This document shows, piece by piece, positions 35,237-46,401 of a stretch of 64,000 nucleotides of DNA. The notes under the pieces are model-generated. The model was not told where the DNA came from. It was given only the letters and a program-made list of their open reading frames with translations, and did not search any database. The DNA is taken from assembly GCA_025331445.1 (NCBI GenBank), contig JAIWNE010000025.1, positions 62,001-126,000 on the forward strand, written 5' to 3'. The DNA comes from Blakeslea trispora. Its lineage: Eukaryota > Mucoromycota > Mucoromycetes > Mucorales > Choanephoraceae. The position numbers and the translations under genes were made by a program. The stretch's first letter is position 1. Every line of letters starts with the position of its first letter.

Positions 35237-35990
35237 AACGTTATAAGGAGGAACCTGAAAGCATCTTTGTGAAGAAGAAAAAGTCAAGTCGACGTCGTAT
35301 TCTCGATGAGTAGCATAAGCAATTTGTTTTAGATTGTATTGATGAGGATCTTTCTGCTGTTGTAACTAAACTGGCAGAAAGTTTAACACAAAAATTTGCA
35401 GATCTTCATGTTTCGCGTAGTACCATCTACAACTTTATGACAGCTGAGTACAATCTATCAATTGAGCAGGCACAATGCCAGTCTGTAGAAAGAATAGCAA
35501 AGAAAAGATCCAACATAGGTACGACTGGGTACGAAATTGGCAGTTAATTGACTCGAATTTCACAACAAACTTTGTCTTTCTGGATGAAGTAGCCTTTCAT
35601 ATCAATTTGAAGCGAACCACGATTTTAGCAAGGAGGGGACTCCCGTAATAGTTATAGTGCCTACAACTAAAGTGAATGCAACATCGATTTTAGGTGCCAT
35701 ATTAGCCACTGGCTTGACTAATGCCAGTAGGAGAGCTCCAAAGCATATTGGAAAGAGAAAGCTTGGTTGCAACACTGATGATTAGAGTATAGGGACAATG
35801 ACAGTACATTACCTGAATTTTTCAAAAGCACCTATAGATGAAATAAACAAACATTCAAAGATAAAAAGGCTTCATTTTGTAATAGGCAGTACTCTAATTC
35901 ATGGTCCAACTGGTATAGGAATATATATCTACTCAAAAGGATGTCGATACAGTCCCTCATAAAAGAAAGTTGTGTTCAAATTTTTTTTTG
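35237..35990 (+). pseudogene. Tc1/mariner-type DDE transposase relic
   Basis: A broken frame with protein-like text: RRRILDE then an in-frame TAG, HKQFVLDCIDEDLSAVV, HVSRSTIYNFMTAEYNLS (helix-turn-helix-like), NFVFLDEVAFHINLKRT (first catalytic Asp region, DE-FH pattern), IVPTTKVNATSILGAI. After a frameshift comes RLHFVIGSTLIHGP and YIYSKGCRYSP, a worn form of the VMDNAPIH ... YLPPYSP segment. The second catalytic Asp is lost. Stops and at least one frame change show it is dead. TIRs were not found. Confidence 0.7.
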
Positions 35991-36239
35991 AATTTGCGTG
36001 TTGTTGCTTTTTGCAATTTTTCTCTTACCGTTGTGTTAGGTAAAAAATATTGTTAGTATGCATAGGTTTCTTTGTTTTTCAGCCCTTCATAATCTTGAAT
36101 ACCGAGAAGTAAGAGTCTCTGACTGTTTCAAGACCTACATGCATTTTAGTAAAGTGAAATTTTCTATGCAATGCTACTTACAAACAAACTCCATGCCTTT
36201 GCGGCTTTGGCTTTGACCTAAAAAAAAGGGGGGTTATCG

Positions 36240-36470
36240 TTAGACCTTCCAATGGCTTAAATTATTTGTGTTTATTACTTTAATGCCATTTTTTTTGACT
36301 GCGTTGTTGGACACACTTGTCCGAGCTTTCAAGTCACTTTGCTTGTCATCCATCTTGGTCTTGATAGCCTTGAAGTGAGTCTTGATAAAGTCCTCAAGAC
36401 AAGGAACTATGTCTTTCTGCTCACACGAGTTAAAATAGTTTTGAAATAAGGAATAATGTGGAAATGTCAT
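36240..36470 (-). CDS. short hypothetical ORF, 76 aa
   Basis: MTFPHYSLFQNYFNSCEQKD... ends NNLSHWKV. Helical, Lys-rich and protein-like in composition but unrecognised. It sits between transposon relics and is perhaps a fragment of a larger decayed element gene. Confidence 0.25.
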   Translation of the reverse strand: MTFPHYSLFQNYFNSCEQKDIVPCLEDFIKTHFKAIKTKMDDKQSDLKARTSVSNNAVKKNGIKVINTNNLSHWKV

Positions 36471-36550
36471 AGTAATAGAATAGCAAGCTGATTATAAGAA
36501 TAGTAATAACAGAATAAGGAGCAATGGAATATATAAGTGAAACAGTAAGA

Positions 36551-36718
36551 TACAGTCAAACCTATTGAATTTGGCGTTTCATAGAAAATGAATGGCACAT
36601 TTGCCAATATTGCTTCATCCTAATTTTGGGTTGTAAGAGTGTCTACTGAGATGAAACAATATTGGCAAATGTGCCATTGATTTTCTATGAAACGCCAAAT
36701 TCAATAGGTCTGACTGTA
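36551..36718. mobile_element. MITE of Tc1/mariner/pogo type, 164 bp, TA-flanked
   Basis: The element is 36553-36716; the feature includes the TA duplication on each side. Arms of about 70 bp are inverted and nearly perfect: CAGTCAAACCTATTGAATTT at the left and its reverse complement, with one A/G change, at the right. There is no coding capacity. The CAGTC(A/G)AACC end and TA duplication fit pogo-like elements; the autonomous partner is not in this window. Confidence 0.9.
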
Positions 36719-36721
36719 ATA

Positions 36722-36830
36722 TAAAAGCCTAAACTGTAAACATTGCTTTAGTTTTCTGGTTTTCAGATATCTTTTTAGCTTTTGACTTACCGCATCTGAA
36801 AGAAAAGAACAACTAAAAAAAATCTGTTCA
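36722..36830 (+). repeat. dispersed repeat, copy 1
   Basis: Shares about 100 bp at roughly 80% by eye with 62668-62780, in the same direction. Common core TTTAGTTTTCTG.TT.TCAGATATC and CTTTTTAGCT. It abuts the MITE. Origin unknown. Confidence 0.7.
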
Positions 36831-38435
36831 TTTTGATCAGTACAGATACGCGACGACAATCATGGCAAAATACATGCCATTTTTCCAAACAATTTCTCTT
36901 TTGCATGTCATGTTTTGATGTATTGATCTAAGAATTAGTAAGTATATCATAGTCTGCTAAATAGCTTTGTTACCTTTATGTTTAAAATATTCATTTTTAT
37001 AATAGTTAGAGAAAAGAAGAAGAGGGAAAGAAGTATATATTTTAAAAGCAAACCGACCACATTACTTATCAATGTTCTCGTTGGCCAATATATTGATTGT
37101 TTATCTGTGTAGACTAGTCTGGACCTTGTTCTATACCACTGTACAACTTGTTTCTTTGTTTGACAATACGAAAAAACCAAGTCTTCATTCTTAACATGTA
37201 AAGAGTAAAGCTTGATATAGATAGTTTACAGTAATTAATGTTTATTATTTTGTAGTAAAAAAAAGAGAACACGATGACATATAGATTCTCATGTACCAAT
37301 AAACACATGCCAGTCAATTATGTTATACAAACAACGATATAGCATTTTATAATTAAATGTATCCGTCTCGATATTTGGTCTGTTTATACAGCTCATATTA
37401 TTCGTTGTGCTTATGATTTAGACCATTTTGGAGAAAGGGATCTGCTTTAGTATTACAGAAGAAATAGAAATTATCAAAACTTGCATTGTTGTTAGCAAAT
37501 CTTACTGGCTCAATGTCCCTGGGTGCGCCCAAATTGATTCATGTACTTTTTGATGTACCAAATTATGGGGTATAGTGCTAATGATGCTTATAATATTCAT
37601 CTTATTTCGTCTTGATACAATGATACACTGTTCAGAATAGGGTGGTAAGCCTTTGACCTTAATAATTCAGCATATAAACCCTTGTTCTTAAGTTGCGTTA
37701 AGTATACGAAGATCAATTGAGCCTATTTGACCCCATAGTGAATGTAGTTCATGCTATGGCTATGATACATTTAAACAGAAACGATATCTCAAAAACCTCC
37801 TAGAATCTTAGCTTGTCATTCAATAAAATAATTCACTTAAGCGAACAAAGCTATTGACTGCTAATTAACAATCACTATCCTTAAAGTTATTAAATTCTCC
37901 TATGTTCTTTTATTAATTGTACTCATTCGAAATATCCAATAACTACAAACATATCCTTTGGATAATAAGTAAGCAGCTGCAATTTATAGCAAAATAGCTT
38001 GAGGCTATTCTCTATTTTTGCCAGTAAAATATATAAAATTGCATCGAGGAAAACTAAAAAGTGTTGCGAATTGAAAGCTCTGGTTCATAACATGCAAGCA
38101 AAGAATCTCAAAACCTATAACTAAAAAAAACAGAATATTTGGGGGTCATTGTGAGAAATGGTACATGGACAAAATACAAAGACTGAGAACTCTGTCTATT
38201 TCCGGAAATGGTGTACGAGTAGGATTGATTTAAGCATTTGACCAGATGGAAACACCGTGTGTATGTGTGTGGGTGAATTGACTTTTATGGTAGCTTCCCG
38301 CGGTGCGTTTGACATATATATGAATTTGACGTCTCCTAAAAATCCCACGCTAACTGTGTAGGACTAAACCTTAATTTTTTTGACAATCACCTCAGCGATT
38401 CACAAAAGTTACTGGCTTTGAATTTGATGAAATGC
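36831..38435. other. AT-rich stretch without a recognisable gene
   Basis: 1.6 kb with only short chance frames on both strands. Nothing recognised as gene, tRNA or element end. Confidence 0.5.
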
Positions 38436-39334
38436 AGAAAAGCGTACACTTACAATGTAGGGATCCTGAAAGGGACTTCTGCCTTCGCCCTGTTGCCTCT
38501 CGCGTTCGCTTGGTTCGACACCCTACTTTGTGTAAGCGCCTACATAGGTTGGTCAGTACCAATGTGGTCAGGTTCGCTGAATTCTTTATCCGCGTCTTTA
38601 TTCCTCCTCGCTTTGCTGCCATAGGCCGCCATCCATTCACGCCTGTCTCCGACCATCGCCTCTCCGACCTTCGTCCGTTCCTCTCTTGCCTCCTTTTGGA
38701 CTTGCCATCTTCTGTTTCTCTTCTCACCAGACCACTGTATCGGAGCATGTGCTTACCTACTACCACCAAGCCATCCTCTCTTCCCTCTCTGCCAATGAAA
38801 TCTTGGAAATTCTTTTGGCAGATTCCCCTGTCTCACCACTCTCATACTATCTGGTTCCGTACCATACACGAAAATATTCCTACTCGGATAATCATGCATG
38901 AATGGGTCCAGGCTACATTTCCTTCTCCGGCCTGTCCAATTTGTGATCATGCAGTGGAGGACTTCGATCACTTTGTCTTTTCTTGCCCTCCAAAAATCCA
39001 AGTCTGGCAACGGGTGTGGCACACCTTCTTCAGTAACTCTGTTGATTTATCTGTAGACACTCTTCCCTTGAAACAGGCCATCCTTAAGCTTCAAATCCCG
39101 CCTCTTTCTTCTCCTCATTCATCCTCTCACTCTGCTTCCTTGATTATCGGCTTTACTTTACAAAGCTTATGGCGTGCATATTGGAATCTTATTTTTGATA
39201 ATTGTCCTTTCTCGCCTGACAATGTTTACACCACGCTTCTTGCTTGTATTCATACTGCTAATCAAGAGTCCTTTATCGTAAAGGGCATTCCACATCGCCC
39301 GCTTCCCCCACTCTTATTCGATGACCGCACTTAG
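38436..39334 (+). pseudogene. LINE RT C-terminus with zf-RVT finger
   Basis: Open frame of about 300 codons matching only the end of a LINE ORF2. It includes the zinc cluster CPICDHAVEDFDHFVFSCP and the preceding WFRTIHENIPTR helix, comparable to the 5.1-6.8 kb fragment but clearly diverged from it. RT and endonuclease domains are absent. Confidence 0.8.
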
Positions 39335-39367
39335 GTATCTATTTACTTGTTTTCATCTTCTACTCTA
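38436..39367 (+). mobile_element. LINE 3' fragment, interrupted downstream by a TA-flanked transposon
   Basis: Rightward 3' end of a non-LTR element: about 900 bp of coding sequence and the start of its 3' region. At TA 39366-39367 a Tc1/mariner-like element has inserted; LINE-like T-rich sequence seems to resume at 42053. GC content is visibly higher than the flanks. The exact 5' truncation point was not fixed. Confidence 0.75.
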
Positions 39368-39479
39368 CAGTGCCTCCAGTCTTAAATCTTATAAACTTTA
39401 ATTTCTTTTCAAATTTTCCATCATTTAAAATCCCGCTATATTATTAGAAATCCGATAGTAATTTCCAAAATTTGTGATT

Positions 39480-41675
39480 TTATTGGGTGATTTTATTGTC
39501 CACTTTCACTTTTCTGTGTGATAGGTATCTTTTGTTAACAAATTTCTCTAATTCTAGAGAAATTTTTCGGCCATCACTACACTCACTGTATGCTTCAATG
39601 TAATCCATACACTTCTGGAAATACTTTCTTATATGAGCTGTATTGCCAGCTGTATCCAGAAAGGTCGACACATTGGCTTCAAGCGATTTGAAGGTGTAAT
39701 CACACTTCAAACGGGCTTCTCGCTTGGCATATGACCAATAGTACTCTATCCAGTTACATTCGCAATGATACTTTGGATAGAGCTCAAAGATGTGACCAGC
39801 ATCTTCAACAGTTTCTTGCAGTGCGGTTTTTTGAGCCTTGAAGTCTGGGCAACTTTCAAGATAGTGCCTTGCACAACACATAGATTGAGCACATGCTGGC
39901 TTGCCACAATCCAGCTTCCAGGCTTTGCCTTGCAAATCGCGCCCAAACCACTGGCTTCTTTCTTCCAGGATTTTTTTTATTCCTATGATTTACCAAGTCA
40001 GACTGAGTGCGTAAAATGCCTTAAGCAATTACCTTTGAAGAGTCTTTTCTTTAATACCACTGGTCGATTCTTCTTATCCAACGTGTGGATCTCTTTGTCA
40101 TAGTAAAATGACTGATTCAGCGTATCGCCGTTAGCCAAAGTAACTAAAGTATCTTTGAACTGATACTTTAGCCTTTCACTCCATTCTTTTTCGTTGAGCG
40201 TCATTCTAGACGCAACCAAAGCATCATCAGCAAATGCACCATGATTGGAACTGTTGTCAAATAGGAAGACAGCAGTACAATCAGGATGCAAGCTCTCGAA
40301 AAGCCCTATGGCATCCTCCTTGAGCTGCTTTACCATATGTGCGGAAGTCCACCACCCTTCCCTACTGTCTCCTGCTTTGAAGTAGGTTCTTGAGGACCAT
40401 CTCATCTGCTTCATAGTTCCATGGCATGGGCACTGGAACTCGCTTACCATGATTGACGAGCCCATGGACTTCTTGCGGATGTAGTTTTCATCCTCTTGCA
40501 ACCACAATACTTCTTTTCCTAATTGTAGATACAGAAATGATTAGTAGATGAGCATCAAAGATCTAAACGTACTTACCGTCATTTGCATAAAAAGTGCATT
40601 CGTCATGAGTAACGAACACAATCTTGCTTTCACCCTCATTCAGCTTTGGCTCAAGAATAGCCTCTTGCTTCTCTCCAGAGTAAAAGTCTGATCTCCTCAT
40701 ATAGTTAATCATTCGCTTTGACCATTCATTTCTGTAGGCAACTACATCTTCTCTTTCGTGGCCATCGAAATACACTGTCTTTTTGTTCTTTCAATAGCTG
40801 TAACCCCATTCAACCATATAGTTTGCAATGGTTGAAATGGGGATACAGCTCTTCACACCCAAGACAGAAGGAACTGCTTCTTCATCAATGTACTTCTTCA
40901 GTACAACGAGAGATCGCTCAGCAGGAGGCATTTGCTTGATCTTCTCAAGGATCATCAACTTCACATCTGAGTCACTTAAGAGAGATGATCTCTTGACATG
41001 GGCGCCTTGCTGATGGTCGGACAGCTTACCCTGATCAAGAAATTCCTTGACCCACTTGATAATAGTTGCAGCTCTATAAGGCTCTGAGTTGTCAGGCCAG
41101 TAGAGAATAGCAGCTGCCTTTGCAGCTTCACCTTTGTGTACACCTTCAAGACGCTTCATGAAGTAGTACTTCACGGAGAGATATCGAGCGTTGTTATAGG
41201 TATCTCTCTTGTTACCTTCCTTCTGCTTGTTCATTACAGGTGAAACATACTTTTGAAGGTCACCAAGCTTCTCTCTGATCAAGGTGATCTCTTTCTCGCG
41301 AGCACTGATTTTCATTTCCTTTTTTTCAGGAACCGGCTTTTGCTGAACAGTGATACCAAAGCTCATCAATGTTTGTTCAGGTCTCACTTTCTCCTGTTCC
41401 TTCTTTCTTCTCCACTTGGTGGTAGTTGATACCCCTTGGTATATACCCTTTCTCTTCGTCAAATTGCTGTTGTTGCATGAGAGAGTGTTGTTGATGTTTC
41501 TCTCTGCAACCTCAACAGATTCCTCACTTTCAATTCTGGCATTGACTTCATCCAAATTAATGCCATCAATGATCCAATCATCACGATCCTCTACTTCGTT
41601 AACTGTGACGAACTGATTGTTCTCATTTCTGCTTCTGTTCTTGAAAGCTTTTTGTCTAGCGTTAAGTGGAGGCAT
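39480..41675 (-). pseudogene. DDE transposase with a single in-frame stop
   Basis: Starts MPPLNARQKAFKNRSRNE at 41675. Exons join as 41675 to about 40577, then EVLWLQEDENYIRKK to FKG near 40030, then KKILEERSQWFGRDLQ to the stop at 39480. The only lesion is TGA at 40791-40793, after WGYSY. Catalytic pattern: VTHDECTFYANDG (first Asp), AVFLFDNSSNHGAF (second Asp) and YPKYHCECNWIEYYWSYAKR (Glu). An N-terminal basic region and a helix-turn-helix-like middle precede it. The wording matches a transposase family common in basidiomycete and mucoralean genomes. The stop could be read through or be an error; otherwise the copy is non-autonomous. Confidence 0.85.
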
Positions 41676-41873
41676 AATTTTATAATGTTTAATGAAAATG
41701 GAGAAGGGATATTGGGTTTGATGTTTTCTTAATTTAATGTCTGGTATGGTTACACAAATATATTACAGGTTACACACTGCTATAACAATATCATATAGAA
41801 ATTTTTTATTTTTCAAATCTGACCCTCCACCATATAACTCCCAGCCAAAATTTTTAAAAACCGACTAACTTCA

Positions 41874-42006
41874 AAACCTATCTGCTCAAAACTTTTGGTG
41901 ACAAAAACAAAAAGCGAGCCTGAATAATTGTTTAGAAAGGTTTAAAGAATATATATTCAGGCTCGCTTTTTGTTTTTGTCACCAAAAGTTTTGAGCAGAT
42001 AGGTTT
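41874..42006. repeat. 53-bp perfect inverted repeat (hairpin), 27-nt loop
   Basis: Arms 41874-41926 and 41954-42006 are exact reverse complements by eye, starting AAACCTATCTGCTC; pairing continues a few bases outward with a mismatch. It lies inside the Tc1/mariner-like element, between the transposase start and the right TIR. It could be a nested foldback insert or a subterminal hairpin of the element. Confidence 0.92.
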
Positions 42007-42353
42007 CGAAAACTTGTAAAAATTTTCGTTATTTAAAAATGGAGGCACTGTACTATTTATTGTTCTAATTTTCATGTATTTAACCAAAACAGAAAACCCC
42101 TAAAAACATTTTAAAATGACAAAAGCCAAAAACATAGTTGTGACTTGCCATGCAAGCACTTAATAAAAGTGAGCCTTAGTGACCCTATAAAAAAACAATG
42201 TATGGAAATAAATTTTCGTACACCTCTTTAGATAATAAGATGTGTATATCAATGGCCATCCTCATCATCCATATCCACTCCTGAGATCACCGAAATTTTG
42301 TCAAAGAATCCTCAAAATTTTCACGTTTAAATTTTACAAGCAACATTTTTTAT

Positions 42354-42880
42354 TTAGTATTCAATAGGGCCGCCTTTGTTACCAATAACAGCCTGACACC
42401 TATTCTTCATACTGTCAAGAATACCTTTAAAGAGATCATTGCTGATATCACTCAATGTTTTTAACCAAAGCTCTTTCAACTGAGCATTATTTTGGACTGT
42501 ATGCCTTGCATTCATGATTCTAAAAGCAAGAGCCCACTACATATGCTCAATGAGATTTAAGCTTGGTCTTTGTGCAGGCCAGAACTGAAATTTCCTGATT
42601 ATGTGTCTTGTCCTCCAAGCACGAGTAGCAGCAGCAATATGGCATTTAGAGCCATCTCCCTGGAAGATGAAAGTTCTGTCTTTTTTGTTTGAAGATTTAA
42701 GAGCCATAATTGGAAGTGATCAGCCCAAAATTTGAACAATATCGTTGAGAGTCTATTGAGCCATCCACAAATACAAGTAGACCTGTTCCGCTCCTCCAAA
42801 AACAACCCCACAGCATTACGCTTAGTTTACCAAGCTTTGTAGTAGGGATTGTGAGTTCCTCCTTAGAAGTCTGGTATTGC
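42354..42880 (-). pseudogene. Tc1 transposase relic
   Basis: Clear Tc1 C-terminal text with several breaks: KLSVMLWGCFWRSGTG, VFVDGSIDSQRY, then in another frame FIFQGD (catalytic Asp), RHIIRKFQFWPAQRPSLNLIEHM followed by a TAG at 42537-42539, then FRIMNARHTVQNNAQLKEL and MKNRCQAVIGNKGGPIEY before the true stop at 42354. Nonsense and frameshifts make it dead. Sequence to about 43490 may hold a more decayed N-terminus. Confidence 0.82.
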
Positions 42881-44107
42881 TAATGAATGACTCTGAGACC
42901 ACCACAATGCTCCTAAGCTGGGATCCCACTGTATGAGTACCAATACATTATTATATCAAATTCCTATTTCTATTCTCACCAACAAAAGGCCGCGAAGGGA
43001 ATTAGAAGAATTTGGTGAGTGCTCGAGTAGGATGTTTGTTTTTATGTCTTCGCTAGCAACAATTTAGTGACACTCTTTTAATCTGGCTTATAGATGACTA
43101 CAGATTGAGCAACATCTCGAAAACAACTGACTCTTAAAGAAAAATGAAGAATTGGATGGAAACAGTCCAGCATCCGAATAGCAAGTAAGGCTATTACTTC
43201 TCAAGGAGACTTCATATTCACCCAGTACCAAACACTCATGAATTTCCTGTTTTACAGCAATCATCTTGCAAGACAAGTAGGCCAGTTCCCTTGTCAATCC
43301 TGATGATGACCAGGAAAGGCTATGAATATAGCTGTGGCTGAGTATGGCAAAGCAAAAAGGTGGAAAAGAAACTGTTTAAGGACAACTTTACTTAGAAATT
43401 CAAGAATATGCTGTCTCACACTAAAGAGATGAAGAAAGTAAAAGTACATTTGGATTTCTATGTGGCAGTAAGCATCTATGATATGCAATGCTTATGTATT
43501 TCTTTTTTCTTGGAGATTCAAATCCTTACTATGCTTGTCTTGCACAGAAAATAGTTCCAAAGTGCATCAAAGCAAATGGATGCTATTTAGAGAACAAAGG
43601 TCAGTAAGCAAACAACATTCATCTCTTTACTTTCAATGACCTTATAAGGAATAATATGCCATGTTTTATGCTGATTGAAATACCATCATCTAAAAGAAAA
43701 AGGCAGCTTTCCGAGAACACACAAACACACATGTAATTGATTATTCAATAAATTCTTGGGGGAGGGGGGGGGAGAATGAGTGATCAAGACAAGGCACATT
43801 ATTGTGTAAAAAAAGAGAGAGAGAGTATGTAATGTGTTTGATATAACAATAATTTATCCATTTATGTCATAGTAATATCGAGAGTAGACGAAATATGTTG
43901 CTTTTGAACAGAAATGCATAAAAACCTTCACAGAACAACACATGTGCAAGATTGAGGTGTTCAAACAAGAGAATAAAGATACACTAAGCACTGTTCACCA
44001 TAAACATTTTTTTTTTAAAAAAAATATAAGCTTTTTTGTTGTAATTATCTTATTTTCTCACTCTTTTTATCCTATACCCCCCCCCCCCCTACAACTGATA
44101 AGTCAAC
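42881..44107. other. region with decayed element sequence, no intact gene
   Basis: A possible worn 5' part of the Tc1 relic at the left; short A, G and C runs near 43760 and 44083; then the upstream side of the CtIP-like gene. No gene supported. Confidence 0.45.
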
Positions 44108-45440
44108 ATGACTACACCAGCTTCCAATATTTCACACCTCTGTAAGTAAGCCTTCAGTATGTGTTCATGACTCTTACTTACACTTTGACTGTAGTTACTA
44201 AGGAACAGCTGATCCAAAAGATCGAAAGCTGTCGAATCTCAAAAAGACTAGCAATACAAGCCATGAATCAGAAAGAAGAACTCTATCAAGAGCTAAAAGA
44301 GAAATACGACAAGTTACTTGCAGAGTCCAAAGAGAAAGATGATAGCACTGCCCATCCTCTGCCAACGCAGCATAATAGTTGTCAACAAAACTATGCTCGC
44401 CTAGAGAAATCATATCGTTATCTCGAAACAAACTTCAAGACAGTGCAAGAACGTTATCAGCATCTATATAACAAAGCCAAGCATATGCAACAAATGAACA
44501 AAAGCCTTGAAGCTACACACAAGTCATTACAAGAAGCCTATGATTCACTTCTACAGTCAAACACCGGGAATCAAGAATCGAGTGATCTGCATCAGACATA
44601 TGTTGACATGATAGATGCATTGAGGAGTGAGCATGCTAAAGAAATAGCGAAACATGAGCAACAATATCAAGAGCTACGAAAGGCTGATAAAGAAGCCATT
44701 GAGTCTACAAGGAAAAAGATGCAAGTTCAACACACTAAAATCATGACTCAAATCAGACAAATCAAAGGTAATCATCTCCTTGCTTTTTTTTTAAAAAAAA
44801 AAAATCGTATTCTGACCAAGAACATTCAATAGATCTCAATCAAGCTCTCAATGAAGAACGATCCAAAAGTCAATCCGCAGAAGCAGAAAGTAGCCAGCTT
44901 TCTTTGGTACTAGAGACAAGAGAAGATACGATAAAGGAGTTAAATCGCCAAGTAAATCTACTGAAACAGCAAAACACAGCACTTGAGACAACACTGAAAC
45001 AAAACAAAACAGTCTCAACCATTTCTCCCGGTTCAATGATGCCTCAGGCTACAGCATCCTCTGCTAGTACTACTACTGCTACTGCTACTACTACTGCTAC
45101 TGCTACTGTTACTACTACTAATACACAAAGAACACATAAGCGACCTCTAGAGAATGCAAAAGAGAATCCACGCCTACCAAAAAAGCCAGCACCTTTATCA
45201 TGCATCACAAATGCTCGTCATCGAAATGGACGTGAGCAGTTGAAGGGTGAAGCATGTTCATGCTGTAAAGGGTTTTATGATGGCGATTCTGTCTTGGCTG
45301 TCCATGTTGGAGGCAATGTAGTTCAAGTGACTCCCGAAGAGCGTATTCAGCAACATTCCCGCCATCGAGTGTCCAGAACAAGGGCTTCAACCCCTCCTGG
45401 CTTTTGGGAGATAGAATTTGGCTCACCACCTGATGCTTGA
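44108..45440 (+). CDS. Sae2/Ctp1/CtIP-like DNA endonuclease activator
   Basis: Cofactor of the Mre11-Rad50-Nbs1 nuclease that starts resection of DNA double-strand breaks in homologous recombination. Three exons: 44108-44141, 44195-44767, 44833-45440, about 405 residues. A long N-terminal coiled coil (residues about 12-260, LIQKIESCRISKRL ... NRQVNLLKQQNTALE) fits oligomerisation. A Thr/Ala run coded by ACT/GCT triplets lies near 45060-45120. The C-terminus carries the family mark: CSCCKGFYDGD, then SRHRVSRTRASTPPGFWEIEF. The RHR and TPPGFWE core is intact; a Cys-x-x-Cys partner pair is present only as CSCC. Good match to the SAE2 C-terminal domain. Confidence 0.87.
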
Positions 45441-45552
45441 TAAAGAACAAGAATATATATACCCAACACAATGTATCGTTTTAAAAAATAAAAGCTATCA
45501 AGTTTGTAATAAAAAACAAAACAAAAGGAAAGGCAGTGATTCTTCTTCTTTA

Positions 45553-46401
45553 TTAGACCTGTGCAATTCCCTTTGCAAAGAAATGAACATTGTTATCTAG
45601 AATCTTGTAATGCATGGATTGTGCTGGTGTATGCTTCTCAATGATAGGTGTAGACTGTGGCCCATAAATAACATCCAGTTGTCCATGAACATCACGTGCT
45701 AATCCACTATGTAATGGCTGAACTTGGAGAACAAGACTGGATCCATACAGGCTTTGCTTTACAAAATTGTCTTGTTCCGTGTCCTCTATACCATCCTCAT
45801 CTGCATGCATGACTGTCAATAGTGTCCCCTCAGTCTTTTCTACCATCATCTTCATTTTCAGTAAAAAAGTACTGGCATGATCAAATCCATTGTATAATAA
45901 GCAGCTAATATCATCCAGAATGATGAGTGCGTCAGGCTGATTGTAAGCTGCAATTGTCTGATAGAATGACTTGATGGAATGGTTGTCTTTAAAGCTTAAG
46001 GTATCGGTGGGTGCTGTAGATGCTTTGTTGGGTGGATAGGGTGTCTGTATCGTATATTCATTCAGATGAGTCAATCCATCAATAAAAACAAACTTGCCAG
46101 ATTGTTTATAGGTTTGTAGATTGACACCCTAAAGAAGAAAAAGAAGAAGGATTAGTTTGTCTGTTTGATACACTAATAAAGGGCTACTTGCTAATTTACG
46201 AGCAATTAAGAAATAATGGTTAAAGATTTGAGAAAATCCAACCAAGACAACTGGTTTATCGTTCTTGAGGTGATTCACTATAAAATGGTGGATAAGGAAA
46301 TTGGCATCTGACTTGAGCGTGTCAGTGATCATGATGTGCGCACTTTTTGGTGCCATATTGTTGGGAAAGGCCAGTGCTGCGTCCAGTGTTGCGTATCCCA
46401 T
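45553..46401 (-). CDS. ELP6: Elongator complex protein 6 (Elp6), with a GC-AG intron
   Basis: RecA-fold, ATPase-like subunit of the Elp4-Elp5-Elp6 ring of Elongator, which modifies wobble uridines in tRNA. Exon 1 is 46401-46192 (MGYATLDAALAFPNNMAP...) and exon 2 is 46128-45553 (GVNLQTYKQSGKFVFIDGL...). The only intron keeping the frame starts GCAAGT and ends TTTAG, so its donor is GC rather than GT; the nearest GT option leads quickly to a stop. Conserved stretches include PDALIILDDISCLL and HADEDGIEDTEQDNFVK. No Walker A is expected in Elp6. Length, about 260, fits the family. Confidence 0.82.

Larger units (their letters stand above)
39368..42050 (-). mobile_element. Tc1/mariner-like DDE transposon, 2.7 kb, TA-flanked
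   Basis: Ends are CAGTGCCTCCA at 39368 and TGGAGGCACTG at 42040-42050: an 11-bp perfect TIR, with TA on each side (39366-39367 and 42051-42052). The interior is one leftward transposase gene plus a 53-bp perfect hairpin before it. Only one nonsense codon is seen, so the copy is young. It lies within a LINE 3' region, giving an order of events: LINE first, this element later. Confidence 0.88.

Noticed and set aside
35947..35960. TACAGTCCCTC as a Tc1 terminal repeat
   Set aside because: It is part of the transposase coding text (CRYSP region) and no inverted partner was found.
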